Shown: one piece after another, positions 1 to 8,431 of the stretch | How the letters are laid out: each line of letters starts with the position of its first letter | Numbering within the stretch: position 1 is the stretch's first letter | Assembly: GCA_009693865.1 (NCBI GenBank) | Contig: SHWL01000028.1 | Span: 1-38,006, forward strand | Reading direction: 5' to 3' | DNA length: 38,006 nucleotides | Source of the DNA: Acetobacteraceae bacterium | Lineage (GTDB): Bacteria; Pseudomonadota; Alphaproteobacteria; Acetobacterales; Acetobacteraceae | Made by a program: the position numbers and the translations under genes | The notes under the pieces: model-generated | Database searches by the model: none | Told to the model about the DNA's origin: nothing | What the model saw: the letters and a program-made list of their open reading frames with translations, nothing else

Positions 1-93
1 TTCCGGCGTTCATGAGTGAGCCCTCCCCGGACAAGGGTCGGGCAAACCGCCACCAACTTCAAACCGACACCACCCAAAATCGTCGAAAAACCG

Positions 94-705
94 TTATAGG
101 TCAGACACTTCGGAACGGTTCGTTCGGAAAACTCCGGACAGTAGTGAAGCCAGATAAAAGAACCATTCCGTGCTGATCGACCAGGCGATCGATCCCACCC
201 GGTGAAATTGGTAGATCAGATTGTTCTCCCCAAGGATCGAGAAGAACCAGGATTGGCTCAACGTCAAATAGTATGGTCCCGCGACGAGCAATTTCTGGAT
301 CGCGGCTTCATCGCCGTTGAATGCCCGCTCGAAAAAGCCGCGATTGGCGATCTCCCACGCCATCAGGACAAAGTACAATGGATACAGCCGCGAAAACCGG
401 GCGGCGAAAAATCTCCAGTACCCGGAAGCGCCACCCGAGGTGATGGTTTCCTGGTAGTTGTAGTGGATCACGAAGCCGCTGAGGACAAAGAACAGCGTCA
501 TGCCGATCCCCGACAGGCTCGCGACATAATACAACGGGCCTGACGATGCGTCGTCGCGATAGATCATGACCAGGGTATGAGAGATCGCCACGAAAAACGC
601 CGCGAAGAATCTAAGTCCCGTCAACGCGGGAATGTCCGGCCGCCCTGGATGGGCGTTGCCGCCTCGCACGTCTGCCACGAAGCGTGTTTCGTTACTTTTC
701 GGCAC
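94..705 (-). CDS. Acyltransferase 3 family protein, N-terminal half (probably frameshifted)
   Basis: This is a membrane O-acyltransferase of the acyltransferase-3 family, whose members transfer acetyl or other acyl groups to surface polysaccharides. The N-terminus carries the family pattern: a first membrane segment with a conserved Arg (R32) and His (H43) in LTGLRFFAAFFVAISH, a second segment ending in FFVLSGFVIHYNY, an RFSRLYPLYF segment near residue 107, and SIAWSISTEWFFYL near residue 172. The frame stops after 203 residues, whereas family members usually have about 350-400. From about position 110 down to base 1, another minus-strand frame is open and reads hydrophobic sequence (CLTYNGFSTILGGVGLKLV), so a frameshift near 100-130 is likely. 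The neighbouring FkbM gene is also damaged, which suggests a decaying surface-glycan locus. The family call is firm; whether it is functional is doubtful. Confidence 0.7.
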   Translation of the reverse strand: MPKSNETRFVADVRGGNAHPGRPDIPALTGLRFFAAFFVAISHTLVMIYRDDASSGPLYYVASLSGIGMTLFFVLSGFVIHYNYQETITSGGASGYWRFFAARFSRLYPLYFVLMAWEIANRGFFERAFNGDEAAIQKLLVAGPYYLTLSQSWFFSILGENNLIYQFHRVGSIAWSISTEWFFYLASLLSGVFRTNRSEVSDL

Positions 706-935
706 TCTGTCGAATTCCCCCTGGTCGCCGGCCGTCGGGCTCAGCCTGTTCCGTGATCGCGTGGTGTCTTAGCCGCCGGTGAGCCCATCGGACAGGTTTC
801 GCTCCCCGCGAAGGCCGATTGCGGCCCAACCGCCGGGCGACCGTTGGCGCCGGATCGATGCCCTCGGGGATTGCCCGGGAGACGCCATGGCCTTCGCGGC
901 GATTTGGAAGAGCGGGAAATGTCAGGCTCCTGGCT

Positions 936-1379
936 TCAGATCGAACCGTCCAGAAACCGCCGTAACTTATGCGCCTGGTCGCGATGGCAAAAATTCGTCC
1001 GTTCCGCCAGTTCCTCGAATCCATTGGCGCGCAGATGTGCCTCGATCGGGCGGTCGGTCGTCGCATCCAGGTTGTCCAACAGTTGTGTAATTGGCACGCC
1101 GCCGGCTTCCTGTTCGGCGCGCCAGGCTCGCAAATCCATCATGCCCGGCCATTGGGCAATGTCGGGTTCGCGGGCGAAGCGCCGCATTTCATGGGCCGGA
1201 AGGATGTCCGGGAAGCGGGGCAGGAACAATGCCGGGGCCGCGCGGCCGGCGCGATGAAGTTCGTCGAGAAAGCCCAGCCATCCGGTTCGATCCGGTTCCG
1301 CGTACGAGGCACCCGCTGAGTCCAGCGCGGCGAACGCATGATCCAGGAACCCAAACACCACGGACGCGAAAGCAAGCCG
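936..1379 (-). pseudogene. In-frame C-terminal continuation of the FkbM methyltransferase after a TGA
   Basis: Directly downstream of the stop codon of the FkbM gene, and in the same reading frame, the minus strand stays open for 147 more codons (RLAFASVVFGFLDHAFAALD... to LRRFLDGSI). No convincing ribosome binding site precedes an internal start; the only early start codons are GTGs near 1361. Some FkbM proteins of polysaccharide loci carry an alpha-helical C-terminal extension, and this stretch fits that place. I read it as the tail of a roughly 386-residue protein cut off by one nonsense codon at 1380-1382 (one base from CGA). It could also be a separate small hypothetical gene. Confidence 0.5.
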
Positions 1380-2096
1380 TCACAATCCGTCTGTCCGCGC
1401 CAGACCGGTCACACTGTCGACCCGTCGCAGGAACAAGGCGTCCGCGGCGACCGGAAACCCATTTGACCGCCGCCCGATCGGCTGGCGCGACGCCTGGGCG
1501 TCGATCATGTCGTGGAACCCGGCGAAGTGGAACCCGGCGGCTTCAAGCTGTCCCGCGATCGCGCCAAAGCGCGGCACCCGTTCGTCGAGGTCGATGAACT
1601 CGACCTCGACGATCAGTCCGATCACCGACTCGCGGATCGAGTTCGCGGCCCCCGCGATGATCGCCAACTCGCTGCCCTGGGTGTCGAGCGACAGGAAATC
1701 CGGCGCCGGGATGTCCGGACGGGACGCCAGCAGCGTGTCCAGCCGGCTCGCTTTCAGCCGGCGGCGTTCGATCACGGTCGCGCATCCCGCGACATCCCAA
1801 TCGATGCCGAAGATCGGCTGCACGAAACCACGGGACGCCTCCGACGGCTCAAGCAGCGAACTCGCGGAGGCATTGACGGTCAGCCGGAATTCCACCTCGC
1901 CGTCGGTATCCGACAGCCAGGTGGACACGATGCGCCGCCGCACGCCCGCGGCCGCGTCGCGTTCCAGCAACCCTTCCACGCAATCGTCGTCGGCGTCGAA
2001 CAACACCACCTCGACATCGCGGGTGAATTGTTCGGGGATCGGGAAGGGGGAGTTGCCGAAACGAGCGCCGACGTGATGGATGATGAACGGGCCCAT
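1380..2096 (-). CDS. FkbM family SAM-dependent methyltransferase
   Basis: FkbM-type enzymes O-methylate sugars or other small groups, often in lipopolysaccharide or glycan loci. The diagnostic motif FLSLDTQGSELAIIAGA is present in the second half, preceded by the acidic strand VEVVLFDADDDCVEGLL and followed by IVEVEFIDLDERVPRFG. I start it at ATG 2096 (MGPFIIHHVGARFGNSPF), which resembles the usual family N-terminus and has GAGG just upstream; a longer start at 2144 is open but adds unfamiliar residues. The frame ends at a TGA (1380-1382), beyond which the same frame continues for 147 codons, so the gene may be interrupted. It lies upstream of the acyltransferase on the same strand, which fits a glycan-decoration cluster. 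Confidence 0.75.
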   Translation of the reverse strand: MGPFIIHHVGARFGNSPFPIPEQFTRDVEVVLFDADDDCVEGLLERDAAAGVRRRIVSTWLSDTDGEVEFRLTVNASASSLLEPSEASRGFVQPIFGIDWDVAGCATVIERRRLKASRLDTLLASRPDIPAPDFLSLDTQGSELAIIAGAANSIRESVIGLIVEVEFIDLDERVPRFGAIAGQLEAAGFHFAGFHDMIDAQASRQPIGRRSNGFPVAADALFLRRVDSVTGLARTDGL

Positions 2097-2240
2097 CAAA
2101 CCTCGATCCTGGCGCTTCGAATTTCGGACGATCTTGGCCGGCACGCTCGCATCTGGCTGATTCGCTCGCTATCTGATTCGACGGGATCATAGCCCCGAGG
2201 GATACCGGCACAAGGCGCCCGAAGGCCGCGCGACCGCGGC

Positions 2241-2825
2241 TCAGCGCAGCAGCGCCCGGATCGCCTCCAGTTCCGCCAACGTCTCGGTCAGCACCGCGCG
2301 AAGCCGCTCCGCCTCCGGATCGGCGCGGCGGCGTCGCGCGGTCTGCGTCGGCCCGGTTTCCGCCGCATCCACCGCGAGGCCAAGCCCGGGCATCGGCAGG
2401 TCGGCCTGCTCGGAGCGCACTCCTTCATGTTCGGCTTCGGCGGTGGCGCGTTCCGCCTCCGAGGCGGGGGGGATGTCCTCGGACAACTGCCCGCCGCCTT
2501 CGCGCAACAGACGCTGCACGCCCTTGATCGTGTAACCCTGAGTATAAAGCAGCCCGGAGATCCGGCGCAGCAGCGCGATATCGTCGGGGCGGTAGTATCT
2601 CCGCCCGCCGCCGCGTTTCATCGGCTTTACCTGCGGGAATCTGGTTTCCCAGAAGCGCAGAACATGCTGCGGGATATGCAGGTCGTCGGCGACCTCGCTG
2701 ATCGTACGGAAAGCGTTCGGGGCTTTCTTGACCCTCGTCCGCCCAGAGGGATCAGCCGCCGGATCGCTCGAGGGATCGCCGCTGGGGTCCGCGTCGGGGT
2801 CCGGCGGGCGAGGCTCAGTCGTCAT
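2241..2825 (-). CDS. MerR family transcriptional regulator
   Basis: This is a one-domain DNA-binding regulator of about 194 residues. After a Pro/Asp/Ser-rich low-complexity N-terminus (repeated DPSG/DPSSD units) comes a MerR winged helix-turn-helix: [20 protein letters not shown], then a WETRFPQ segment, [18 protein letters not shown] and [12 protein letters not shown]. The C-terminal part is Ala/Glu-rich and ends in a helix ([17 protein letters not shown]) of the kind used for dimerisation; no metal-binding Cys is visible. ATG 2825 is chosen because it overlaps the end of ihfA by 11 bases, indicating translational coupling. An ihfA-merR pair like this is common in alphaproteobacteria. The target genes are not known from the sequence. 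Confidence 0.85.
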   Translation of the reverse strand: MTTEPRPPDPDADPSGDPSSDPAADPSGRTRVKKAPNAFRTISEVADDLHIPQHVLRFWETRFPQVKPMKRGGGRRYYRPDDIALLRRISGLLYTQGYTIKGVQRLLREGGGQLSEDIPPASEAERATAEAEHEGVRSEQADLPMPGLGLAVDAAETGPTQTARRRRADPEAERLRAVLTETLAELEAIRALLR

Positions 2826-3129
2826 CGTCCATCTCGACCACCGCGCCACCATTGATCCGGGTCCGCAGCACATGACTGGGCCGGAACACCAGCACCCGGC
2901 GAGGCAGGATGGGCACCTCTTCGCCGGTTTTCGGATTGCGGCCGACGCGGCGCCCCTTCTGCCTCACAGAGAAGGTTCCGAACCCACTGATCTTAACGGA
3001 TTCTCCCGCTTCTAAAGTCGATCTGATCCGGGTCAGAACGCTTTCCAGCAGATCGGCGCATTCGTTCCGCGACAGGCCCACCTCGGCATGAATGATATCG
3101 GCCAGATGGGCACGGGTCACGGTGAGCAT
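2815..3129 (-). CDS. ihfA: Integration host factor subunit alpha
   Basis: IHF-alpha pairs with IHF-beta to bind and sharply bend specific DNA sites in the nucleoid, acting in replication, recombination and transcription. The 104-residue product has the HU/IHF fold throughout: [60 protein letters not shown] and the arm region [18 protein letters not shown]. The GRNPKTGEE signature, with the Pro that intercalates into DNA, is intact. The tail ends in MDDDD. It precedes and overlaps the MerR-type gene on the same strand. The alpha rather than beta assignment rests on the EVGLSR N-terminus and the neighbour. Confidence 0.95.
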   Translation of the reverse strand: MLTVTRAHLADIIHAEVGLSRNECADLLESVLTRIRSTLEAGESVKISGFGTFSVRQKGRRVGRNPKTGEEVPILPRRVLVFRPSHVLRTRINGGAVVEMDDDD

Positions 3130-3280
3130 CCGGTAACCTTATGGGCGGTGAGGCCAATCGTCAACAAACTCCGGGGAAAATCGCCCAGGATCAGAGGCTT
3201 GCGCGATCATCTCGTGGTTCGCGCGCAAGGTGGGGCCGCGCTCTCCCCAAGCCGCGCGGATCGTGGGATGGTCTTGTGGC

Positions 3281-4132
3281 ATGAGCATAACCGATCCCGG
3301 CCGTCTCCCTTCCGGCCGTTTGGCCGAATGCCGCGCTGCCTACGCGAGCGACGTCGTGGCGCGTTTCGGTGGCCGTGACCAAGCTGTCGTCGCGGCCTTC
3401 GCCAAGGTCCCGCGCGAGCCGTTTCTCGGACCGCCGCCTTGGTCCATCGGCGGCCGAGGCGATGCGTTCTGGTCCGAGACCCGCGATCCCGCGGACGTGT
3501 ACCAGGACCGGCTGGTCGCGCTGGATCACGCGCGGGGCATCAACAACGGCCAACCCTCACTCCATGCCATGTGCATCGAGGCTCTGGGCCTGACGCCAAC
3601 CGAACATGTGCTGCACATCGGCGTGGGCACGGGTTACTACACCGCGATCCTGGCCGAATGCGCCGCGTCGGTGGATGCGTATGAAATCGAGGCGGACCTC
3701 GCGGAGCGCGCGGACGTCAATCTTCGTCCCTGGCCGCGGGTCGCGGTCCACGCGGAAAGCGCCACCGGGCGGCCCTTGCCGGACGCGGACGCGATCTATG
3801 TCAGCGCGGGCGCGTCCGCCCCCGATCCGTTCTGGCTCGATACGCTTCGGGATGGCGGGCGTCTGCTGTTTCCACTGACGGCCGATGACGGGCGGGGTGG
3901 CATGCTGCTGGTGACGCGGCGGGGAACGGCTTTCGCCGCTCGTTTCCTGGGACCGGTCTCGTTCATTCCCTGCATCGGTGCTCAGGATCCACAAGCTGGC
4001 GCGCGTCTGCGGGTGGTGTTTCAGGGTGGCGGGGAGGACGCCGTGCGATCCTTGACCAGAACACCACCGTCTGTTGCCTCTGTCTGGTTCGCGGGCGACG
4101 GATGGTATCTGTCGACCGCTCCGGCCCCATGA
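3281..4132 (+). CDS. Protein-L-isoaspartate O-methyltransferase (PCMT) family protein
   Basis: A 283-residue SAM-dependent methyltransferase of the PCMT family, whose classic members methylate L-isoaspartyl residues in aged proteins. The SAM-binding motif HIGVGTGYYTAILAE is clear, followed by the acidic strand SVDAYEIEADLAERA and the family pattern of a strand leading to GGRLLFPL. Upstream sits VPREPFLGPP and, at the usual substrate-loop position, NNGQPSLHA, which departs from the canonical sequence, so the true substrate may differ. ATG 3281 is preferred over the GTG/ATG at 3230 because it begins a typical N-terminus. The next gene starts inside its stop codon (ATGA at 4129-4132), so the two are probably co-translated. 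Confidence 0.8.
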   Translation: MSITDPGRLPSGRLAECRAAYASDVVARFGGRDQAVVAAFAKVPREPFLGPPPWSIGGRGDAFWSETRDPADVYQDRLVALDHARGINNGQPSLHAMCIEALGLTPTEHVLHIGVGTGYYTAILAECAASVDAYEIEADLAERADVNLRPWPRVAVHAESATGRPLPDADAIYVSAGASAPDPFWLDTLRDGGRLLFPLTADDGRGGMLLVTRRGTAFAARFLGPVSFIPCIGAQDPQAGARLRVVFQGGGEDAVRSLTRTPPSVASVWFAGDGWYLSTAPAP

Positions 4133-4695
4133 GCGGCGGGGATCCTGTCCTGGTAAACGTCCCGCTGCTGGACGCGGTGGCCGAGCCGCCGCCGCACGCG
4201 CGGGTTCGGGCGTTGAAGAAGCACCTGATCGGTGCGTTGCGGGACCTTCGCGTGGCCAAGCGGCCGGACAAATTGATCCAGACTCCAACCCGGGAGCCCA
4301 CCGGCTTCACCGCGACAGTTCTGGCGGCGGGGTGCGCCACCTGCCAGGGACATTGCTGCATGGGCGGTGGCGAGCACGCTTATATCGACGAGCGCACCAT
4401 GGCTCGTGTCCGGTCCGACCATCCCGGCCTCCCGGAGGGCGCGGTCATCCGGTTGTTCCTGGACCGCATCGCGCCGCTGTCTTATCGCGCGTCATGTCTG
4501 TTTCATGGACCCGAGGGCTGCACGCTTGGCCGGGGATTACGTGCTGAACTGTGCAATGCCTATTATTGCAATGGTTTGCGGGATTTCCTGAAACTCGGCC
4601 CGGTAAGCGGTCCGGTTCGGATCGTCGCGGCGCGGGATGGACGGGAGCGGCGATCGCCTGTTCTCCGGCCGGGTGAATTCAACGATCCCGCGTGA
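4129..4695 (+). CDS. YkgJ-like cysteine-cluster protein (putative Zn/Fe-binding)
   Basis: This small protein of 188 residues has eight cysteines in two groups: CATCQGHCC followed by MGGGEHAYID, then CLFHGPEGC and ELCNAYYC. This matches the general CxxCxxxCC...C...C layout of the YkgJ/zinc- or iron-chelating family, whose biochemical role is poorly known. The N-terminal 60 residues are basic and unremarkable. The start ATG overlaps the stop of the PCMT-like gene in an ATGA junction, so the pair forms an operon. The sequence shows metal-binding potential only; the metal is not determined. Confidence 0.65.
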   Translation: MSGGDPVLVNVPLLDAVAEPPPHARVRALKKHLIGALRDLRVAKRPDKLIQTPTREPTGFTATVLAAGCATCQGHCCMGGGEHAYIDERTMARVRSDHPGLPEGAVIRLFLDRIAPLSYRASCLFHGPEGCTLGRGLRAELCNAYYCNGLRDFLKLGPVSGPVRIVAARDGRERRSPVLRPGEFNDPA

Positions 4696-4764
4696 CCGTC
4701 TCGTGACACCGGTGGAACCGCTGGTTCGCCGATGCCCGCGGACGCTCGAAGATAGCGCGCGGTC

Positions 4765-4793
4765 TTGACTTTTCTGTCCTATATTCCGATACG
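4765..4793 (+). promoter_or_regulatory. Possible sigma70-type promoter before the helicase gene
   Basis: A good -35 hexamer TTGACT (4765-4770) is followed after 17 bases by GATACG (4788-4793), a weak -10 element. It lies in the 150-base gap ahead of the RNA helicase. The downstream half is poor, so this is only a candidate. Confidence 0.3.
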
Positions 4794-4846
4794 AGGCGCG
4801 TTCTGGGCTGGTTTGCGTATGACGCCTCGCCAGGTTCCCGGTCGCC

Positions 4847-6856
4847 GTGGTCCGGACCACGGCCGTCACAACGACTGGATCCAATTTGAACGACACTGAT
4901 CCCGCCCAGGTGGAGCAGGAAGCAAGCTTGTCCGAGCCGAATGGGGCCGCGGCGACGCACGATCCGATTGCCGAATCCGCGTCCGAAGCGGCCGCGCCGG
5001 ATGATCACCCCCATACACCCGACGCCGGATCCGCCGCGGACATGGCAGGGACTGGCAAAACCGAGCCTGTCGACGATCCTCAAATCATCGAGCCGAAAAT
5101 CGGCGACGATGACCCGGATGACGATGACCCGGATGACGATGAGGATGACGCCGGGTACGCGTCGCATCTGGCCGCGCCGGACGAACCGGCCCGCGCGCTT
5201 TTCTCCGATCTCGGCTTGTCGGAACCCGTGCTGCGGGCGATCGCGGACATGGGCTACCGTCACCCCACGCCAATCCAGGAACAGGCGATCCCCATCGTTC
5301 TGATGACCCGCGACGTGTTGGGCGTGGCGCAGACCGGCACCGGCAAGACCGCCGGATTCACGTTGCCCATGCTGGATATTCTGGCCGGCTCGCGCGCCCG
5401 CGCCCGCATGCCGCGCAGCCTCATCCTGGAGCCAACCCGCGAACTGGCGTTGCAGGTGGCGGAGAATTTCGTTCAGTACGGGAAATACCTGAAACTCACG
5501 CACGCCTTGATCATCGGCGGCGAGAGCGTGTCGGATCAAAAAGACGTTCTGAACAAAGGCGTCGACGTGCTGATCGCCACGCCCGGCCGCCTGATCGACA
5601 TGTTCGACCGCGGCACGATCCTGCTGACCGACACCCGCATCCTGGTGATCGACGAAGCGGACCGGATGCTCGACATGGGATTCATCCCCGATGTCGAGCG
5701 GATTGTCTCGCTGCTGCCGAAGACGCGCCAGACGCTGTTCTTCTCGGCGACGATGGGGCCGGAGATCAAGCGGCTCGCCGACGCGTTCCTGCAAAACCCG
5801 AAGGAGATCTTCGTCACCCGCCAGGCGTCGGTCGCGCCGACGATCAGGGAGGGGCTGGCGCTGGTCGCCGAACACGACAAGCGGGAAGCGCTGCGGCGGC
5901 TGATCCGGACGCAGAATGTTCAAAACGCGCTGATCTTCTGCAACCGCAAGACCGAGGTCGATATTCTGCATAAGTCTCTGGTGCGGCATAAGTTCGACGC
6001 GGGCGCGCTGCATGGCGACATGGCGCAGACCGTGCGCTTTACCACGTTGGAAAAATTCAAGGCCAACGAGTTGCGGTTGCTGGTGTGCAGCGATGTCGCC
6101 GCGCGCGGTCTGGATATCATGGGCCTGTCGCACGTCTTCAATTTCGACGTGCCGCACCACGCCGAAGATTACGTCCATCGCATCGGCCGCACCGGCCGCG
6201 CTGGGCTTGAAGGCCATGCCTTCACCATCGCGATGCCGGAAGACCGCATGGCCGTGAGCGCGATCGAGCGGCTGATCGGGCATTCGATTCCGCCGATGAT
6301 CGTCGAAGGACTCGACCCCGTCGATTGGTCGGAGGGCGACAGCCGCAAGCGGCGTGGACGGAAAGCGCCAGCCGGTGCGAGGCCCCCCGCGAAGACCGCC
6401 GCGCGTGGCAGACGCCCCGAGCCGGGAGCCGAGCGCGCGCCTCGGGTTCGTGCCGCGCCATCGCCCGTCCCCGTGTCGGCCGAGGCGCCGGATGGGCCTG
6501 TTTCTGACGCGGAAGCGCCCGCGCGGATGCGCGAGGAGGCGGCGCGATCCCGTGAGGCGGCGCCGAGGATGCGTCCGCCCAGAGAGGAACCGAGACGAGA
6601 GGAACCGAGACGCGAGGAACAGAAGCGCCCTGAACCCAGGCGGGACGAATCCAGGCGGGACGAATCCAGGCGGGAGACGCCGGTTTTCAGGGATCGGCCC
6701 CCCGAGGGGCGTCCCCAGGGGCGCACCGAGGGACGCCCCGACCGGTGGCGCCGGGACGACGATCTGGGTGCCTCGGTTGTCGGGTTCGGCAACGACGTTC
6801 CCGCTTTCATGATGGCGCGCCGCCGCCCGGCGCCGGTGCCGGAGGCCGACGCGTGA
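4847..6856 (+). CDS. DEAD-box ATP-dependent RNA helicase, RhlE type
   Basis: This helicase unwinds RNA duplexes with ATP and probably acts in ribosome assembly or RNA turnover. All motifs are present in order: Q motif ([14 protein letters not shown]...[10 protein letters not shown]), I (AQTGTGKT), Ia (PTRELALQ), Ib (TPGRLID), II (IDEADRML), III (SAT), IV (ALIFCNRK), V (ARGLDI) and VI ([10 protein letters not shown]). The core is flanked by a roughly 115-residue acidic N-terminal extension with a nearly pure Asp/Pro run around residues 88-102, and by a C-terminal tail of about 160 residues rich in Arg, Pro and Glu with tandem EEPRR and RRDES units, a likely RNA-binding tail. The GTG at 4847 is the longest start; TTG 4886 is an alternative. 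It overlaps the next gene by 4 bases. Confidence 0.9.
   Translation: MVRTTAVTTTGSNLNDTDPAQVEQEASLSEPNGAAATHDPIAESASEAAAPDDHPHTPDAGSAADMAGTGKTEPVDDPQIIEPKIGDDDPDDDDPDDDEDDAGYASHLAAPDEPARALFSDLGLSEPVLRAIADMGYRHPTPIQEQAIPIVLMTRDVLGVAQTGTGKTAGFTLPMLDILAGSRARARMPRSLILEPTRELALQVAENFVQYGKYLKLTHALIIGGESVSDQKDVLNKGVDVLIATPGRLIDMFDRGTILLTDTRILVIDEADRMLDMGFIPDVERIVSLLPKTRQTLFFSATMGPEIKRLADAFLQNPKEIFVTRQASVAPTIREGLALVAEHDKREALRRLIRTQNVQNALIFCNRKTEVDILHKSLVRHKFDAGALHGDMAQTVRFTTLEKFKANELRLLVCSDVAARGLDIMGLSHVFNFDVPHHAEDYVHRIGRTGRAGLEGHAFTIAMPEDRMAVSAIERLIGHSIPPMIVEGLDPVDWSEGDSRKRRGRKAPAGARPPAKTAARGRRPEPGAERAPRVRAAPSPVPVSAEAPDGPVSDAEAPARMREEAARSREAAPRMRPPREEPRREEPRREEQKRPEPRRDESRRDESRRETPVFRDRPPEGRPQGRTEGRPDRWRRDDDLGASVVGFGNDVPAFMMARRRPAPVPEADA
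6580..6680 (+). repeat. Short tandem repeats coding the Arg-rich helicase tail
   Basis: Within the helicase 3' end the units GAGGAACCGAGACG and, just after, AATCCAGGCGGGACG recur in tandem two to three times, encoding EEPRR and RRDES repeats. Such repeats can vary in copy number between strains by slippage. Confidence 0.6.
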
Positions 6857-8058
6857 ACGGCCAGCCCGTGAAATCCACCAGTCAATTTACCCCGTTTCAG
6901 TGGGACGACGCGCTGCGCCTGGACTCGGAATTGTCCGAGGACGAACGCGCGATCCGTGACGCGGCCCATGCGTTCTGCCAGGAGAAACTCTTCCCGCGTG
7001 TTCTGATGGCCAACCGGTTGGAAAAATTCGACCGCGAAATCATGAACGAAATGGGCGAGATGGGTTTCCTGGGCGCGACCCTCGACGGTTATGGATGCGC
7101 GGGGGTAAACTACGTCAGCTACGGCCTGATTTCCCGTGAGGTCGAACGCGTCGATTCCGGTTACCGGTCCGCGTTTTCCGTGCAGTCCTCGCTGGTGATG
7201 TTCCCGATTTACACGTTCGGAACGGAGGCGCAACGGCAGAAATATTTGCCGAAACTGCGCACCGGCGAACATGTCGGGTGTTTCGGTCTGACCGAGCCCG
7301 ACGCGGGCTCCGATCCCGCGTCCATGCGCACGCGCGCCAAGGCGGTCGATGGCGGGTTCGTGCTGAACGGATCGAAGACCTGGATCACCAATGCGCCGAT
7401 CGCCGATACGCTGGTCGTGTGGGCCAAAGACGACAAGAACGATATCCGCGGTTTCATCCTCGAACGCGGGATGCAAGGACTGACGCAGCCGAAGATCGAG
7501 GGGAAATTCTCGCTGCGCGCGTCGGTCACCGGCATGATCATGATGCAGGACGTGTTCGTTCCGGCCGAGAACATGTTTCCCGAGGTGAAGGGGCTGCGCG
7601 GTCCATTCTCCTGCCTGAACAACGCTCGCTACGGCATCGCCTGGGGCGCCCTGGGCGCCGCCGAGTTCTGCTGGCACGCGGCGCGGGACTACACGTTGCA
7701 ACGTATGATGTTCGGCCGCCCCCTCGCGGCGACGCAGTTGATCCAGAAGAAACTGGCGGACATGCAGACGGAGATCACCCTCGGTTTGCATGCGGTACTT
7801 CGCCTGGGACGGCTGATGGACGCGCATGAGGCGGCGCCGGAAATGATCAGCCTGTTGAAGCGCAACAACTGCGGCAAGTCGCTGGATATCGCCCGTATGG
7901 CGCGCGATATGCACGGCGGCAACGGTATCGCCGACGAATATCATGTCATCCGCCACGTGATGAACCTGGAAACGGTCAACACCTATGAGGGCACGCATGA
8001 CGTGCATGCGTTGATCCTCGGGCGGGCGCAGACGGGTATTTCCGCGTTTGGAGGGTGA
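6853..8058 (+). CDS. gcdH: Glutaryl-CoA dehydrogenase (acyl-CoA dehydrogenase family)
   Basis: A FAD enzyme that oxidises and decarboxylates glutaryl-CoA to crotonyl-CoA in lysine and tryptophan degradation. The 401-residue protein matches the family in length and motifs: [13 protein letters not shown] (flavin and substrate binding), [35 protein letters not shown] and the C-terminal [21 protein letters not shown]379 in YEGTHD is the expected catalytic base, placed as in characterised glutaryl-CoA dehydrogenases rather than in other acyl-CoA dehydrogenases. GTG 6853 overlaps the helicase stop (GTGA); GTG 6868 is an alternative start. The overlap suggests co-translation with the helicase although the functions are unrelated. 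Confidence 0.9.
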   Translation: MNGQPVKSTSQFTPFQWDDALRLDSELSEDERAIRDAAHAFCQEKLFPRVLMANRLEKFDREIMNEMGEMGFLGATLDGYGCAGVNYVSYGLISREVERVDSGYRSAFSVQSSLVMFPIYTFGTEAQRQKYLPKLRTGEHVGCFGLTEPDAGSDPASMRTRAKAVDGGFVLNGSKTWITNAPIADTLVVWAKDDKNDIRGFILERGMQGLTQPKIEGKFSLRASVTGMIMMQDVFVPAENMFPEVKGLRGPFSCLNNARYGIAWGALGAAEFCWHAARDYTLQRMMFGRPLAATQLIQKKLADMQTEITLGLHAVLRLGRLMDAHEAAPEMISLLKRNNCGKSLDIARMARDMHGGNGIADEYHVIRHVMNLETVNTYEGTHDVHALILGRAQTGISAFGG

Positions 8059-8168
8059 CGATCCGTCAGCGTGACGATGCGCGCGGGCCCCGGTCAAGCC
8101 GCGGAGGCATCGGCACAAAGTCGAAGGAATGCGAGGTTCGCTCCCAAAGCCGTCACGGCCCGGACGAG

Positions 8169-8375
8169 CCGCATAAGCATCAGGATAACGGAGGACCGGA
8201 GACGGATACTCTCTTTTCATCGTCATGGCCCGGCTGGACCGGGTCATCCGTTCAGCACAGTACCGCAACGGGTGGCCCGGAACGCAGCCTGCCCCTGCGA
8301 AGGCGGGGGCAGGGCCATGACGGTAAAAAGGGGAACGGCCGTCTCCAAACCAGCGTTATCCTGACGCTTATGCGG
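8169..8375. repeat. 207-bp nested inverted-repeat element (MITE-like)
   Basis: The gap between gcdH and the rRNA methyltransferase gene (8059-8431) holds no gene but a long imperfect hairpin. Its ends are 22-bp inverted repeats at 8169-8190 and 8354-8375 (starting CCGCATAAGC, one mismatch). Inside, GGAGACGG is mirrored near 8198 and 8338, and the core 8221-8322 is a degenerate member of the CGTCATGGCCCGG palindrome family seen at 20437 and 31639, with a small extra hairpin (CTGCCCC/GGGGCAG). No transposase is encoded, so it would be a non-autonomous element or REP/BIME-like cluster. Confidence 0.7.
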
Positions 8376-8431
8376 TTAAGCCGGGCCACGACGATGAACG
8401 GGAGGCGCGTCCAATTCAATCCGGTTGAAGA

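Noticed and set aside
4679-6283. A 534-codon minus-strand frame opposite the helicase
   Set aside because: Antisense shadow with no domain, and the plus strand has all helicase motifs.
6580-6680. Tandem repeats considered as a CRISPR array
   Set aside because: Units are short, without spacers, and in frame within the helicase.
6169-8268. A 699-codon minus-strand open frame opposite the helicase and gcdH
   Set aside because: It is the antisense of two well-supported genes; its sequence is Arg/Ser/His-rich without family motifs, as expected in GC-rich DNA.
8059-8431. Small open frames in the gcdH-to-rRNA-methyltransferase gap
   Set aside because: They run through an inverted-repeat element and have no coding signature.
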